A stretch of DNA of 64,000 bases, from the NCBI GenBank assembly GCA_023213395.1, contig CM041465.1, positions 6,014,001 to 6,078,000 of the forward strand. Direction: 5' to 3'. Origin of the DNA: Cycas panzhihuaensis (lineage: Eukaryota; Cycadophyta). Positions within the stretch are counted from its first letter, which is position 1; the number at the start of each line of letters is the position of its first letter. This document shows, in pieces, positions 36,756 to 47,699 of this stretch. The notes under the pieces are model-generated. The model worked only from the letters and a program-made list of their open reading frames with translations. It was not told the DNA's origin and did not search any database. The position numbers were made by a program, and so were the translations under genes.

Positions 36756-36889
36756 GCGATCTGGACAAGAAGGAAAGATAGACATGAGGGCTAAAAGAGC
36801 CCCAAATCTCAGGCAGAGAGAGATTTGAGAGAGAGAGAGGTAATAATAGCTGACATGAGACTGACTTGAGGTGTTTTTGGTGTGAATAG

Positions 36890-38642
36890 TCATCCTCGCG
36901 GTGAATAACCGCGAGAACGTTGTTATGGCTATCTTTGAGTTACATGGAGATGATGACTCAGGAGGATAGGGACATCTTTGGAGAGGTGTGGCCTGCTAAG
37001 GCCCTCAAGACACCTCAAGACATGCCGGACCGTAGGCTGTGGTGGATATAGTGTCCCATTGGGACCGGAGGAGGCATGTGTTCCACCTACCATAGGTGGG
37101 GGATGTGATGGTCATGCCGAGGGATATCTGGCTGATACTGGGAGTCCGGCCATAGGGAGGCCGGTGAGACTCGGGACGCTGCCCAGCACTGAGGCAACAC
37201 ACAGGGAGGCAGCTCTGTTCTTCACAGGAGCTGGCAGGTGGGATCAGAGGGGAGCACCCCTACGATTCATTATCCGGATTCCTCGAGTGAGGAAGATGAT
37301 CATACTGTGCATTCTGTTCCAGATTTCCCAGAAACAGAACTATCGAGAGGTTCCAGGAGGATGGATGGATGCAGTTCGCCGCTGGCCGTGAGAGGATGGA
37401 TGGCGTACGATAGCGGCGAACATAGTCGCGCAGCTGGACACTATTAGGACGTCCGGCAGAGGAGGACTATCATATAGACTTATTACGGTGTTGGTATTTT
37501 GGTCACTTCGCGGCAGTGGCACGAGCGGGGGGGCCTCACCCTATCACGGATCGGGCCCGATGGTCCACGGATGGCGGACTCGGCGAGGATAGAGGGCGAG
37601 CCCACGCCGACGATCGGTGGAGGCCACATCACTAGACCTCCTCACCCTCCCAGACTACATAGCTGAGCCATACAGGACGGTGAGGTGGGATAGTGACGAT
37701 GAGGCGGGCGGAGCAGGAGTGCCCGCGGGAGATGACAACAGTGATGACGGGGACGATGGAGATAGTGGAGACAGCGGGGCCGGCCCGTCACGACCTGCAG
37801 GGGAGGCAGGTCCTTCAGGGACAGTAGGACAGGCAGAGGGTCCATCCGGGGCTGCCGGAGGAGAGGCAGGCCCATCAGGAGCGCAGGGCGAGGTCAGAGG
37901 ACCCGTGACTAGGGCCCGCAGGCTACGGATCACGATGGGATCCGAGGGGCAGGCCGGGCCGCCCCTACGAGGAGAGGGACCCAGGCAAAGGAGGTGCCAA
38001 GGCAGGCACTGCGGTTGGCGGAGAGTCAGGAGGAGAGGATGCTGCACGACCGGAGGATCAGGCGACCACAGCAGGTGAGAGCCAACCTTTTCCAAAGTCA
38101 TTTAGCATCCAGATAGAAGTTTGGTTTGGTTTGATCATGGTATATAGACTGACACATGGCGTGTTGCATTGGCAGGTACAGCAGAGATCAGGAGACTGAT
38201 AGAGGCTGTGGCGAGGGAGATATTCCCTCAGGTGTATGCAGAGGGACAACCGCCCATCCAGGCAGGCGATGAGCCTAGAGCGGCAGGAGCCCACAGAGAG
38301 GCGTTCACCCCATTGGTGAGGGCAAGGGACATATGGGCTGCAGAGTCCCAAGAGCATGCCACATCCCAGGGACGACTGCAGCAGGAGAGAGACGACGCGA
38401 GGTGCGAGAGGGATGGCCAGGCGAGAGACGAGCTGTGAAGACGGGTCCAGACTCTAGAGGCATAGGGTGGTGCAGGCGGAGATAGCGAGAGCAGGACCCA
38501 GCTGATAATCGTCACAGAGCGTCTCAGGATGACAAAGGAGGTACTCCGGGGAGAGCGGGATCGTATCCAGGCCAGATACGATCAGCTAGTAGCACAGATG
38601 GTCTCAAGGTCGAGTCAGAGAAGGACACGGACCCTGCAGTGA
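36890..38642 (+). pseudogene. Antisense plant-mobile-domain-like gene (copy 3, best preserved)
   Basis: Plus strand, opposite to gag-pol. Exon 36890-38074 shows NNRENVVMAIFELHGDD, VVDIVSHWDRRHVFHLP, then after a TAG VGDVMVMPRDIWLILGV (about 37060-37140), LGTLPSTEATHREAALFFT, RIPRVRKMIILCILF, QKQNYREVPGGWMDAVRR, GRGGLSY and VEATSLDLLTLPDYIAEPYR, then an acidic and Gly/Pro/Ser-rich stretch. A 101-bp intron follows. Exon 38176-38642 reads TAEIRRLIEAVAREIFPQVY, EAFTPLVRARDIWAAESQEH, a Glu/Arg/Gln-rich helix and ERDRIQARYDQLVAQMVS. The SHW..FHLP...ILGV block fits the plant mobile domain family, known from extra genes in some Tat elements and from host MAIN-like proteins. Frame changes and some TAG/TGA stops break it. 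Reading may continue past the TGA at 38640 to about 38848. Confidence 0.78.
38075..38175 (+). other. Intron of antisense gene (copy 3, 101 bp)
   Basis: The donor is CAGCAG|GTGAGAGCC and the acceptor TTGGCAG|GTACAG, with a T-rich stretch inside. Removing it leaves a phase-1 codon and an open frame into TAEIRRLI. The short TATATA in it (about 38140) marks the place where copies 1 and 2 carry their microsatellites. Confidence 0.8.
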
Positions 38643-39446
38643 CGGCGACCCAGGGCGACCTAGGGATGAGGAGAGCGAGGCAGGCAGCTCGCGGAGGCCC
38701 AGGAGGAGCCTCAGAGGCATGTGGTCCCCAGGAGAGGGATCACAGAGACCGGGAGATGGCACCCCAAGAGCGGGGCCACAGCAGTAGGACATGTACATGC
38801 ATATCTGACAGGGGAAAGCACAGGCCTCCAAGGGGTCATATATAGGACCATATGATTGTACCCCCCTATGAGGGCCGGCTTCCAGGATGTATGATGATAT
38901 GATTTTTGATATGTATATATATATGCATGGGGTGATTGGAACCCCATTTGGATATGAGATGTTGTATATGATGTGTCGTGTGTGGATGGTATGTATATTT
39001 ATTCTGTGTGTTGTGAATGTTATGTTGTAGATGTTTTATGTTGTGGATAATTTGTTATATGATGCACACGTTTCCTCCCATGTACGACCACACGCCTACT
39101 GAGGGCACACACACACCGTAAGCGGGACGACATAGAAGTGTGAGGTTAGGGAGCAGGACGGAGTACATGTCTACAGGAGAGCATAGCGGGATATGCGAAG
39201 GAAACGGCGGGCAGGAAAGAGGGGCAACGATGCCCCCAAGTGTCTTCCTGATTGGGGGATGCCTAAGAAAGACGACACAAGGGTTCCTGAGAGAATATGG
39301 GAACGTGGGTTCCGCGGAAGGAACCGAAAAGAAGAAGAAGGAGTCCATCTTAAATTGCCACTCTACCCGTGGTTGGGAAGAATGGGGACAACCTAAGATG
39401 GTAGTTTAGGCTCATTTCGGAGCAAGGTGAAGGGATCGCCGAGGGA
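38643..39446. other. Spacer between antisense gene and integrase end (copy 3)
   Basis: The first 200 bp may continue the antisense tail (Arg/Gln/Glu-rich reading, RQLAEAQEEPQ). The rest shows no coding motif. It has a short TATATATATATGC stretch near 38915 and TGT-rich DNA near 38960-39060. It is the counterpart of 2983-3984. Confidence 0.45.
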
Positions 39447-39683
39447 TCATGCGTAAAACTTCTTAAGGAACATCCCATTAACGGCTTTCTCAAATTCGAG
39501 CCCTTCTAGGGTGGCTATCTTGTAAGCACCATTATCGAGGGATTCGATAATGACAAAAGGACCAACCCATCGGGGTTTGAACTTGGTCAAACGGTCAATG
39601 GAAGTAATGAGCTCAGCATCCAGAAGCTTCTCTACCTCCATCTTGACAGTGGCAGAGCTTGGTGAAGGGATCTCGCCGCGCAC
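39447..39683 (-). pseudogene. In-frame fusion of RT start to integrase C-terminus (copy 3)
   Basis: The minus frame reads SSATVKMEVEKLLDAELITSIDR, characteristic of the beginning of Ty3/gypsy RT, and then continues without break into TKFKPRWVGPFVIIESLDNG and LEFEKAVNGMFLKKFYA with its stop at 39447-39449. The latter is the integrase end seen in copies 1 and 2. The junction lies at about 39590. The RT palm with its YxDD site, RNase H and the integrase core are absent. A frame change separates this piece from the protease reading frame upstream. Confidence 0.88.
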
Positions 39684-40999
39684 GTGGCGCCAGGAAGGGT
39701 GGTGAGGTTATGAGTGACAATCGAGGGGTCGATTCCCTTCATGTCAGCATAATCCCACGCGAAAATGTCTCGAAACTCCTGGAACAGAAGGGAGTATTCC
39801 CTTACCTCATCAGGAGAACATTCCAACCCAACCTTAATGACCTTGCCCGGGGCCAAGACTACATCTTGAGTTGCCCCCATGCACATGGCGTTGCCCTCCT
39901 CGAAGTGGAGAGGGGCAAGATCAACGGGAGGCGGAGGAATAAGAGACGGGATCAAATCAGCAAGCGTGGATCTGATTGCGAGGATCTTCTGGTGACCAAG
40001 CCGGTGGTGACCAGAAGGCAGGTTAGGTGCAAGGCCTGCTAGATGCTCGAGCAGGGCTTCATCGTCCTCGAAATAATCCACCCCATGGATGACCTTACTT
40101 CGAGTAGGAGAAGCGCCGGAGGGAGTGAGAGCAATGGGTCCGTGATGACCGTCGGGTTGCTCAGCTTCCTCACAAAAATCTGAAGGAAAAACAGAAAGGT
40201 GCCCCTCGGAAGGAGCGAAAGGCAATTCCTCAAAACCATTACCTACGGGGGGTAATGAAAAAGGAGAACTGGCGACAGGCGGGTCAACACAAGCGATGAC
40301 GTGTGGCACGCACAAGGGGCTAGCCTCACCAACGAGAGAGGTTCTAGACGGGGATCTAGAACAAGGCAGGTGCGACCTATTGGCGCGAAGGAAAGAAACG
40401 GGGTGAGGACAATCCTCGTCTTCGTCGAGCGACTCATCATCGTTGAACGAAGCAAGGTACCGGTAACTCCCAACACCAATAGGGGCAAACTGCGTGAGAC
40501 TAGGAGGAGAAGATGCGGGGTCTTCTTCGGACGGATTAGGTATCCCAATAGAGCAAGCCGAGGCATGAGTGGATGAACCTTGGTTTGCCGAACTGGTAGA
40601 GCGAGTTTGTTTAGTAAAAGGGCGTTCACGGGGGATCACTCTCATCCGTCCATCATGGATGAATTTAAGTTGTCCCCAAAGGGTCAAGCACACGGCTCCC
40701 ATTTGATCGAGCCATGGATGACCTAGAAGGAGGTTGTAATCCACATCAACGTCAAGGACTACAACGTCCGCAAGAACGGTCTTACCCTCAAGGGTAAGCG
40801 GAATCGCGACAAATCCCAGAGGAGTCTTCTCGCTACCGTCATACCCTTGGCATCGCCAGGGAACAGGTTCCAAGGCGGAAATACCAAGCTCTTGCATGAC
40901 ATGCAAGGGCATGGCATTGACGGAAGAACCATTGTCGACAACAGTTCTTCGAAGAGTACAATCAAAGCGACGATAGTGATGGTGAATGGGAAGTTCCAC
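39632..40999 (-). pseudogene. Protease and linker to RT (copy 3)
   Basis: Open for 455 codons on the minus strand. Residues 19-32 read TVVDNGSSVNAMPL, the aspartic protease active-site block in the DNGS form common in Tat elements; YNLLLGHPWLDQMGA (about residues 88-102) is the second protease block, followed by QLKFIHDGRMRVI. A long Ser/Pro/Asp/Glu-rich linker leads to SLLFQEFRDIFAWDYADMKG and IDPSIVTHNL, the approach to RT. The frame then leaves the RT register (ending ALPLSRWR), so an indel lies near 39660-39700. The protease would cut the Gag-Pol precursor. The catalytic Asp is present. Confidence 0.88.
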
Positions 41000-41159
41000 T
41001 GACGTTCCCTTTTACCGGCAGGGGGAAGATCCTTAGGATCAAAGGAAATAGTGGGTCCGCAACCTTGGGCGACACCCAAAGCGTGGACAGGTACATCACT
41101 CGATCCTAAAGCTTCTAGGAGGAGGGCCCGCTGCTCGGGACAACTCCTCAGAACGTCCA

Positions 41160-43719
41160 TCAAGGACATTCCTGCAGCGACCGTATGGAGCTCGTCCACG
41201 ACAGAGAAAGGCTTACCCTTCCCAGTAGGTTGGGTAAGTGCCCTTCGGAAATCGTAATGACCAGCGCAGGAATAGCCTTGGGAAAGAGAGGGACTTCCAG
41301 AGGAAGGGTCTCCGGAAGAGGGTCGGAAGGAGCGGGAGGACAAAAAGCTCCCGCCGCTTCCTTAGCGGCTTGAGATCGCGTAAGGGCAAAAGTGGGAGTT
41401 GCCTCAAGCAACTGGATCACCTTCTTCCCCCTGTTCCAGGGTTGTGAAGGTGACGGGGTGCGACAACTAGGAGAACGAGAAGAAGAAGAAGAATTCCGAG
41501 CGCCCTTCCCTTTATCGCGGGAAGGACGGGGATCAGGCGATCTTCCTCGGTTACGGTTGTTCTTGGTTTGGGTATTGCGATCACGTTCCCCGTGCTTAGG
41601 GAACGAATCCTTATGAACTGGTTGATCCAAATTAGGCCTTGAGGCCCGTTTGGGAGAAGAATCATGTCGAGGGGCATCCTTTGGATGCTGGGCCCTACAA
41701 CACGAATTGTCGTGGAAGCAATCCCCATGAATGGAGCACCACTTCTTCTCAAGCGGGGGGTCAGACCTCCTCGCTTGAGAGGACTGGGCGTTTCCATTCC
41801 TGGGAAGAGGAGCTTGGGTAGTTTGTTGGACTTGCTTGTTTGATGTAGGAGATGAAGGATCTTGAAGCTTGAGCTCCTTCATCGTACGCTCGAATGAGCG
41901 TATAGCTGATGTGAGAGGGTCTAAAGTCCTCTCGGTAGGATGAGAGGAAGACCGCGTCGGCTGGGAAGGTTTGGTATCCTTGGTAGGGGGTGGTGCCTTA
42001 CGGTGTTGTGAGGGCTTAAGAGGTTTCTTGAGACCCGCTTAGATCTCAATAGCCTCCAACGCCAAGCACTTGGCGATCGCGGAATCACATGTGGTCGCCC
42101 CCATCTTGAGGACTTCCACGTGAACTTCGGGACGAAGCACATTGACGAACAGGTCTCGCTTCAGCTCCTCGGGCAATGTTACCTTAGTGGAGTGAAGCAA
42201 GTCGTGGAATCGCCACACAAAGTCACGATTCATCTCATCGTGACCTTATTTGAGCGAAAGAAGAGACTTCATTCCGCTCTCGAATGGATGAGCTACATCA
42301 AAATAGTTGATGAACTCATCCACCAATTGCTGGAATGAATGGATTGAATGGGCAGGGAGACGGTAGAACCATTTGAGGGCGTCACCCTGCAAGGATCTTG
42401 GGAATAGTTTCATCAAAATATGGTCGTAAGCCCAGTAATCGATGCATGCCATAGGAAAACTACAGACATGCTCGCGGTCTTCGGCGAAGTTACATCGAAT
42501 CTAGGAACTTCAGGGGGATGAGGCGGCAAGTTGGTTTGTAACGCCTCAACCAAAAGAGGGGTTGACCTAAAGTCCATGAAGGGGCGCGCCCTTGCCTGAA
42601 CCGTAGGATCAACGAATGTCGAAGTAGGTAGCGCATAAGGAGCGGATGAGGGTGGGACACCCATCCCTCCTTGAGGAAGCCCTTCGAAAAAGAGGCGTGG
42701 GGGTAGGTGCCTTGGAAGGAGTCGGGTTCTCTTGCGAGAGCTGTGGATGGGATTGCGTTGGAAGAAGGGCAAGACGGATGTGGAACTGTGTTTGCCCATA
42801 TGGGCCACCGTAGGTGGAGCAACTCCATATGGGTGTAGTGGATCCACCTCATAACGGAAGACGGCTTCCTCTACCCCGCCAAGGTTGAGAGGTATATCCC
42901 GGGGAACGTAGAAGGAAGCACCAACGTCTTGGTCGGAGGATGCGTGGGAGCGGATCCCACATGACTAGTGGTTGAAAGCTAGTAGGGCCAATAGGCCTAC
43001 TAGGGATGGTATGCGCCACATTAGGGGATGGCACATTGGTTTGATTAGGAGCGGGTATGCTAACCCTCAATTGAGGGAAAGACACACCGCGAGAAGATCC
43101 TAAGGCATTAGGACCTTGATGAGGAACGGAAGGTGCCACGCATGCCCCCACTGCAGGGAACGAGTGGGACGCACGTGTAGGCATGAAGGGATTTGTGGTC
43201 ATAGGAAGGGTGGATGAGGATGAGGCATGAGGTGGGGGAGCGGAAGAGGAAGAGGCCCCTCCACGAAGGACATCCTCAAACCACCTAAGACGCGGTTGCA
43301 AGCGCGCTGTGCAGCAACACTCGTTGAAAGCTTCAACTACGTCAACGGGAGGAGTCCCCACACACTCGTAAGAGGTGATCGGAACCTCAAACAAGGTAGG
43401 ATCTCGGGCGTTCCTCATAAGAATTGCCAACTACGTGGCAACCCTCAAGAGGAACGGGTCCTTCTACGGCGTGGGTAGAAGGATGAGCATCGAAAGAAAG
43501 GTGTTGGTCGTTTGGATAATAAAGGGGGTCGTCACCCTCTTGGGTGGACCCGGGAATAACAGGAGGAAAGGCATGGGTTTCCATGGCCGAAGTATGGTAG
43601 TTCCAATCGGAAGAGTATCCCTCCATAGTCGGATCGGAATCCGACGAGGCAAGAAGGCGATACTCAGGGTCCTCTAGCAAAGGAGGTAGACCGCACAAAC
43701 GACGAGAGAAACGCCGCAT
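41160..43719 (-). pseudogene. Gag (copy 3)
   Basis: The minus-strand reading is broken into several frames: an N-terminal part from 43719 (MRRFSRRLCGLPPLLEDPEY), a Ser/Pro-rich part (43430-42849), and the retrotransposon gag core (42452-42246) with LFPRSLQGDALKWFYRLP and SIHSFQQLVDEFINYF. It continues with LHSTKVTLPEELKRDLFVNV (42233-42039), then a basic Ser/Arg-rich tail with a zinc-knuckle-like WCSIHGDCFHDNSCC (about 41745-41698; C-x2-H-x4-H-x4-C spacing). Gag forms the particle and binds RNA. At least four frame breaks or stops make this copy non-functional as a single protein. Confidence 0.85.
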
Positions 43720-43874
43720 GCAAGGTCAACCGAGAATGTTAGGAAAGGAGAAAGAGCGGTAAAACACACGCATTGGGGGTTACCCAACGTGGAGATCGAG
43801 ATAAATATGAAAAGGATCACACAAGAGTAGCGAAACCAACCGAAGAGAGTGAAACTAGCTCCCTTACTGGCAGT

Positions 43875-43892
43875 CCCCAGTATGGTCACCAG
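43875..43892 (-). other. Presumed primer-binding site (copy 3)
   Basis: Directly inside the 5' LTR the minus strand reads CTGGTGACCATACTGGGG. A TGG start at this place fits a PBS, but I cannot assign the tRNA by eye. Confidence 0.55.
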
Positions 43893-46450
43893 TGGACGCG
43901 CTGCTACGGGATAACTACCTAACTGATAGGTGTAAGGGAGAGTGAGTTGTGGAATGATAGAAGGTGGGACCTAAAAGGTAGGCAACTACCACGCAGAGCA
44001 CCCGTCTTGTGGGAGCGCGTTCGGGATCTATGATGAGTATGGCTACTATCGGGTGACCCTTCACCGCTTCGAATAAGGGGTGAAGGTGCGTAGGGCAAAC
44101 CTGGGTTGACCTGGGAATAGGACCCTCCCACCCTTGGGTGGCCAGAAGGGGGGAAGAGAAGACCTAATGGAGACAGGCCAAGAGCAATCCTACACAACCT
44201 AACTGGGTACACGAGTGATGCGGGAAGCAAGGCACTCGTGTGGTTAAGGAGAGGAGGAAAGGTAGGGGAGAGGAGGACTCCTACAATCTTTCCTACGAAT
44301 GATAAAGATGCATGAAACAAGACAAACAAATCGCAAACAAGTACCAAACCAATTTTCCCCTTTTATCCTTCAATGTACTAATTACTACAAGAGAAATAAA
44401 AGGAAAAGAAAGGGTAGCGGAGGGGAACGAAACGTGCACCTAGAGCGAAGGTGTGCGAGACGAAGTAACCTTCTCAAGGAGCACCCAACCACTTCGCGCG
44501 ACGTACTGGATACGAGATATTGCGGCAGACGAAGAGGGGGCTTCCTTACCTTCCCTGGAAAAGCAAATGCGATGCCAAGAAAGAAAGGAAGCGCTAACTA
44601 AGAAATGAAATAGCATGAAAACATAACGCATACGAAGGTGCTTACCGGTAGCTAGGCCCACGGGCGATGCACTCCACGCTTCCCAAGTACCTGCAAGCAA
44701 TAGCGGTCTCTTTCTCTTCCCGAAGGAAGAGCACTAACATGCAACACAAAAATTCTAACAATATATGGCTAAATAACATAAACGAGAATCTGAATATACA
44801 CGCGTTAGTGCTAATCCAACAATGAAAGTACCGAAAGAAAGTGACCAAAGTGAAAGTAAACGATTGGGTAAGCCTCGGAGTGGCCTACCTCCGAAATGAT
44901 GCCCAAACCTGCCCCCAAGAGCCACGAGGCGACGAGGGGGAAGTCAAGAGAAAGGGCTGGAAAATGGCGCAAAAAGGGCAAAGAGAGGCTCAAGGGTACC
45001 CACGGGAAGGGATGCTATGAGGAGCAAACCGGGTGACCCGGGGAAGAAAGGTGGAGCAAGAAACCAGCGGTTGGGACTTATGAGTGATGCCCAAACCTGA
45101 GCAAAAGGCTCCAAATCAGCGCAACTTGTGAAATACCGGTTTGGGCAACCAAAGGGAGCCTTCAAACCCTTGTTTGCGAGCCAAGGGCAGCACGGGGCGA
45201 GAGGGAGGTTTTGGGGGGCTTAGAGCCACCTAGGGAGCGTGGAAGGTGGTACGGAATCCACCCAGCTCCTCTCCAAAACCTATGCAACCCCTCAACACTG
45301 CTACCTTGGACAGCAAACGCAGGCAAGAAGCACAGGGAGAGTGATATAACAGCCCCCAAAAGGGAGGACAGCCAACTCTCAAGCAACAAGTAAGAGCAAA
45401 CAAGCTTAAGCGTAAATATCACAAGAAAACAAACATAAAATAAGGAATACCTGAAAGGGAGAGGCAAGGGATTTACCTCAGCCAAAGGGCAGCGGAGAGG
45501 GGCTGATAAAACAGCCCAGATCTGAAGTAGAGCAGGTTTGAGGCCCTGCTACGGAGATGTGACGGGAAACACCTACACTTGGGGCACCTATGGGTGCTGG
45601 GCGAAGATCGGTGAAACCACTTCAAAGGAGCCCTCTCCAGGCGTTTGAGGGGGGAGAATGTCTCACCACGCCAAAGGAGAGTCGGGCCTTGTATGAAGAG
45701 TGCAGTCCGATTGATGCAAAGCAGCAGAGAAGAGCGAGCAGGAGAGTGTTTCCTTGAGAGCAATTCCAAAAGTGAGCCAAAAGATCCTTGAAAATGAGCC
45801 AAAAGGGCTTAAGTACTCAAGCAACACCCTAAAGCGTGCGATTAGGGCGTGGAAGAGAAATAAAGTCACGAGCCACGTGGCAGTGTCGCAATAAATGCGA
45901 AATTTCCACGGATTTTAAAAACAACTGAGACGGTCGTCTGCATTGGAATTTCGTGATCTGCGGATATTCCGTGATGCAAGTGAAAAATCCGGTGACGCAC
46001 CTAGAGCCAAAATGGGGCCTACCAACCACCAGTCGGTGAGGCGGATGATGAAAAAGACTAATAGAAAGCTAGAACACCTACCCGGGAGCAAACAAGCGAA
46101 CAAAACGGGTCCAAAGGAGCAAAAATAGGGCTCGAGTGGGGTGGCAAGTTGACCAAACGATGATGAGTCATCACACGCAGTGAGGTGGCGCAAACCTAGT
46201 GGGTCTGGGCGAGGAGGCGGAATCTTGAAGTAATACGGTCACTAGGGTGCCACACTCGCTGGGAGTGTGCCCTTGCTATAGTCGTCATAGGCTAGCATAG
46301 GTGTGGACGACTACAAGGCCGCCCACAAAGTCATACACATGCAAATACGCAAGCAAACATCCAGTAAAAGAAGGCGATGATAATGCGAGAGACATACCTG
46401 CACTTACCTGAGTCGGTGATTCCGTATCCATTCCCGGAAGCCGGGAAACA
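43893..46450 (-). repeat. 5' LTR of Tat copy 3 (2558 bp)
   Basis: The minus strand begins TGTTTCCCGG at 46450 and ends GCGTCCA at 43893. It pairs with 32360-34915. Stretches of more than 100 bp are identical to the partner, while other short stretches (for example around 45260-45360 and 45900-46010) differ at many bases with small indels. Confidence 0.95.
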
Positions 46451-46455
46451 GAAGT
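46451..46455. repeat. Target-site duplication GAAGT, right
   Basis: Identical to 32355-32359. Together they define the insertion of Tat copy 3. Confidence 0.95.
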
Positions 46456-46924
46456 ATATCAAAGAAGTATAATAAATCAATCTTATCATAAGAACTATAT
46501 ACATAAAACATGTATGTAAGATAAACATATCAAGTAATAACATGAACATAAAGTATAAATATAAGTATACATGTATCATAAGAGAGACAATAAATTTATA
46601 CATGAAAAATATAATGTGAAAAAAATCATGAGAGAAGATTAGAGTTGGGAGCTCTTTTTTAAGATATCAAATAATTACATCTCTAAATCAATCTTCCTTT
46701 CTCAATAGTTTTTTAAGTTTTCAAGTGGTGCATGTATATATTTATAGATATATCATCTCATGAATAGCTTATCATATATGTTGAGATATTTTCTTGTTTA
46801 ATAGGATGTTTACATGAAAAATCATATGTATCACATCTATCAATACTTTAACGAGTAAGATTTTATATGAGTTTATAATACTATATTAAACATTAGATAT
46901 GTAAATATATCACATATTCCAATA
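46456..46924 (-). repeat. Copia-like LTR, main part (split by Tat copy 3)
   Basis: On the minus strand it starts TATTGGAATATG at 46924 and contains TATAAATA at 46739-46746. With the piece at 32354-32327 it makes a LTR of about 0.5 kb, whose ends TATTGGAAT and ATTCTAATA are inverted repeats at 8 of 9 positions. The ends read TA rather than TG/CA, as expected after C-to-T change. No gene is inside it. Confidence 0.6.
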
Positions 46925-47099
46925 ATCTCATAGGCTAAATACACTTAATAATTTCTAAACAAATTTAAAATAGTTAATTACAAGCCTGCATCTATCACAA
47001 CGCAGGCAGGTTCTAAATTAACAATTAAAGATGTGAGAATAAATATTGATCAATAATATGCAAATAATTAGTTTGTAATTTAATATAATTAATTACTAC

Positions 47100-47699
47100 C
47101 AGACTTGTCATTTCATTTGTAGTTAGAATGGTGTCTAAGTTTATGGTAATGCCAAAATAGAGTCACTAGAAAGCCATAAAAAAGATCCTTTGATACTTGA
47201 AGACAACTATATAAGATGTACTTAACTTCATTTATAATAATAACTTCAAGATAAAAAGATTCATAAACTTTAATAGATCAGATATGAAAATACTAGAAGG
47301 TCAACTTTTGGATACTATTTTAGTTTAAGATCAATTACCATCACTTGAAGTAGTAAAAAGTAATCAAATTTTGCTTTATTCTTAATTGAAGTAAAATGCA
47401 AGGTTGTAATTGCAATTGTTATGGAATCCATTTGGTTATAAAAGATTTCAAAGGACATTGGATTACATTAATTATAATCAATTATATTATATTGTGATAA
47501 TCAAAGTATATGAAGATTGCAAAGAATCCTTTGTTCCATGCTTACACTAAATATATTAAGGAACACCATTACTTTATTCATAATCTAATTCATAATAGAG
47601 TGATTGAGATGGTATATAGGCCAACTAAAGAACAACTAGGTAACATGTTCATAAACCACTAACACATCGTAAATTTTAAACTTTTAGGGATGGTTTAAA
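47100..47699 (+). pseudogene. Copia F: end of RT and RNase H, decayed
   Basis: Plus strand, in several frames: HWKAIKKILRYLK (about 47160-47200), RSTFGYYFSL (about 47297-47330), SSKKQ, ILYCDNQSI (about 47489-47515), then KIAKNPLFHAYTKYIKEHHYFI (47517-47580), VYRPTKEQLGNMF and FKLLGMV. These are the final RT and RNase H blocks of Ty1/copia. There are at least three frameshifts and several stops. The upstream part is missing. Confidence 0.78.

Larger units (their letters stand above)
32360..46450 (-). mobile_element. Tat-like Ty3/gypsy retrotransposon, copy 3 (14.1 kb, bounded by TSD)
   Basis: Both LTRs are present (5' LTR 43893-46450, 3' LTR 32360-34915, minus orientation), with TG...CA ends and the GAAGT duplication. 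Order on the minus strand: gag, protease, start of RT fused to the end of integrase, antisense PMD-like gene (plus strand), aRNH, polypurine tract, LTR. It lacks most of RT, all of RNase H and the integrase core, so it would depend on enzymes from another element to move. It is much richer in G, C and CpG than copies 1 and 2, which suggests a younger insertion. Confidence 0.95.

Noticed and set aside
40039-41888. Plus-strand frames opposite protease and gag of copy 3
   Set aside because: They are shadows of the well-supported minus-strand gag and protease readings.
32360-46450. GC-rich island as foreign or bacterial DNA
   Set aside because: It is exactly bounded by LTRs and TSD, and its parts are homologous to the AT-rich Tat copies at the left of the window.
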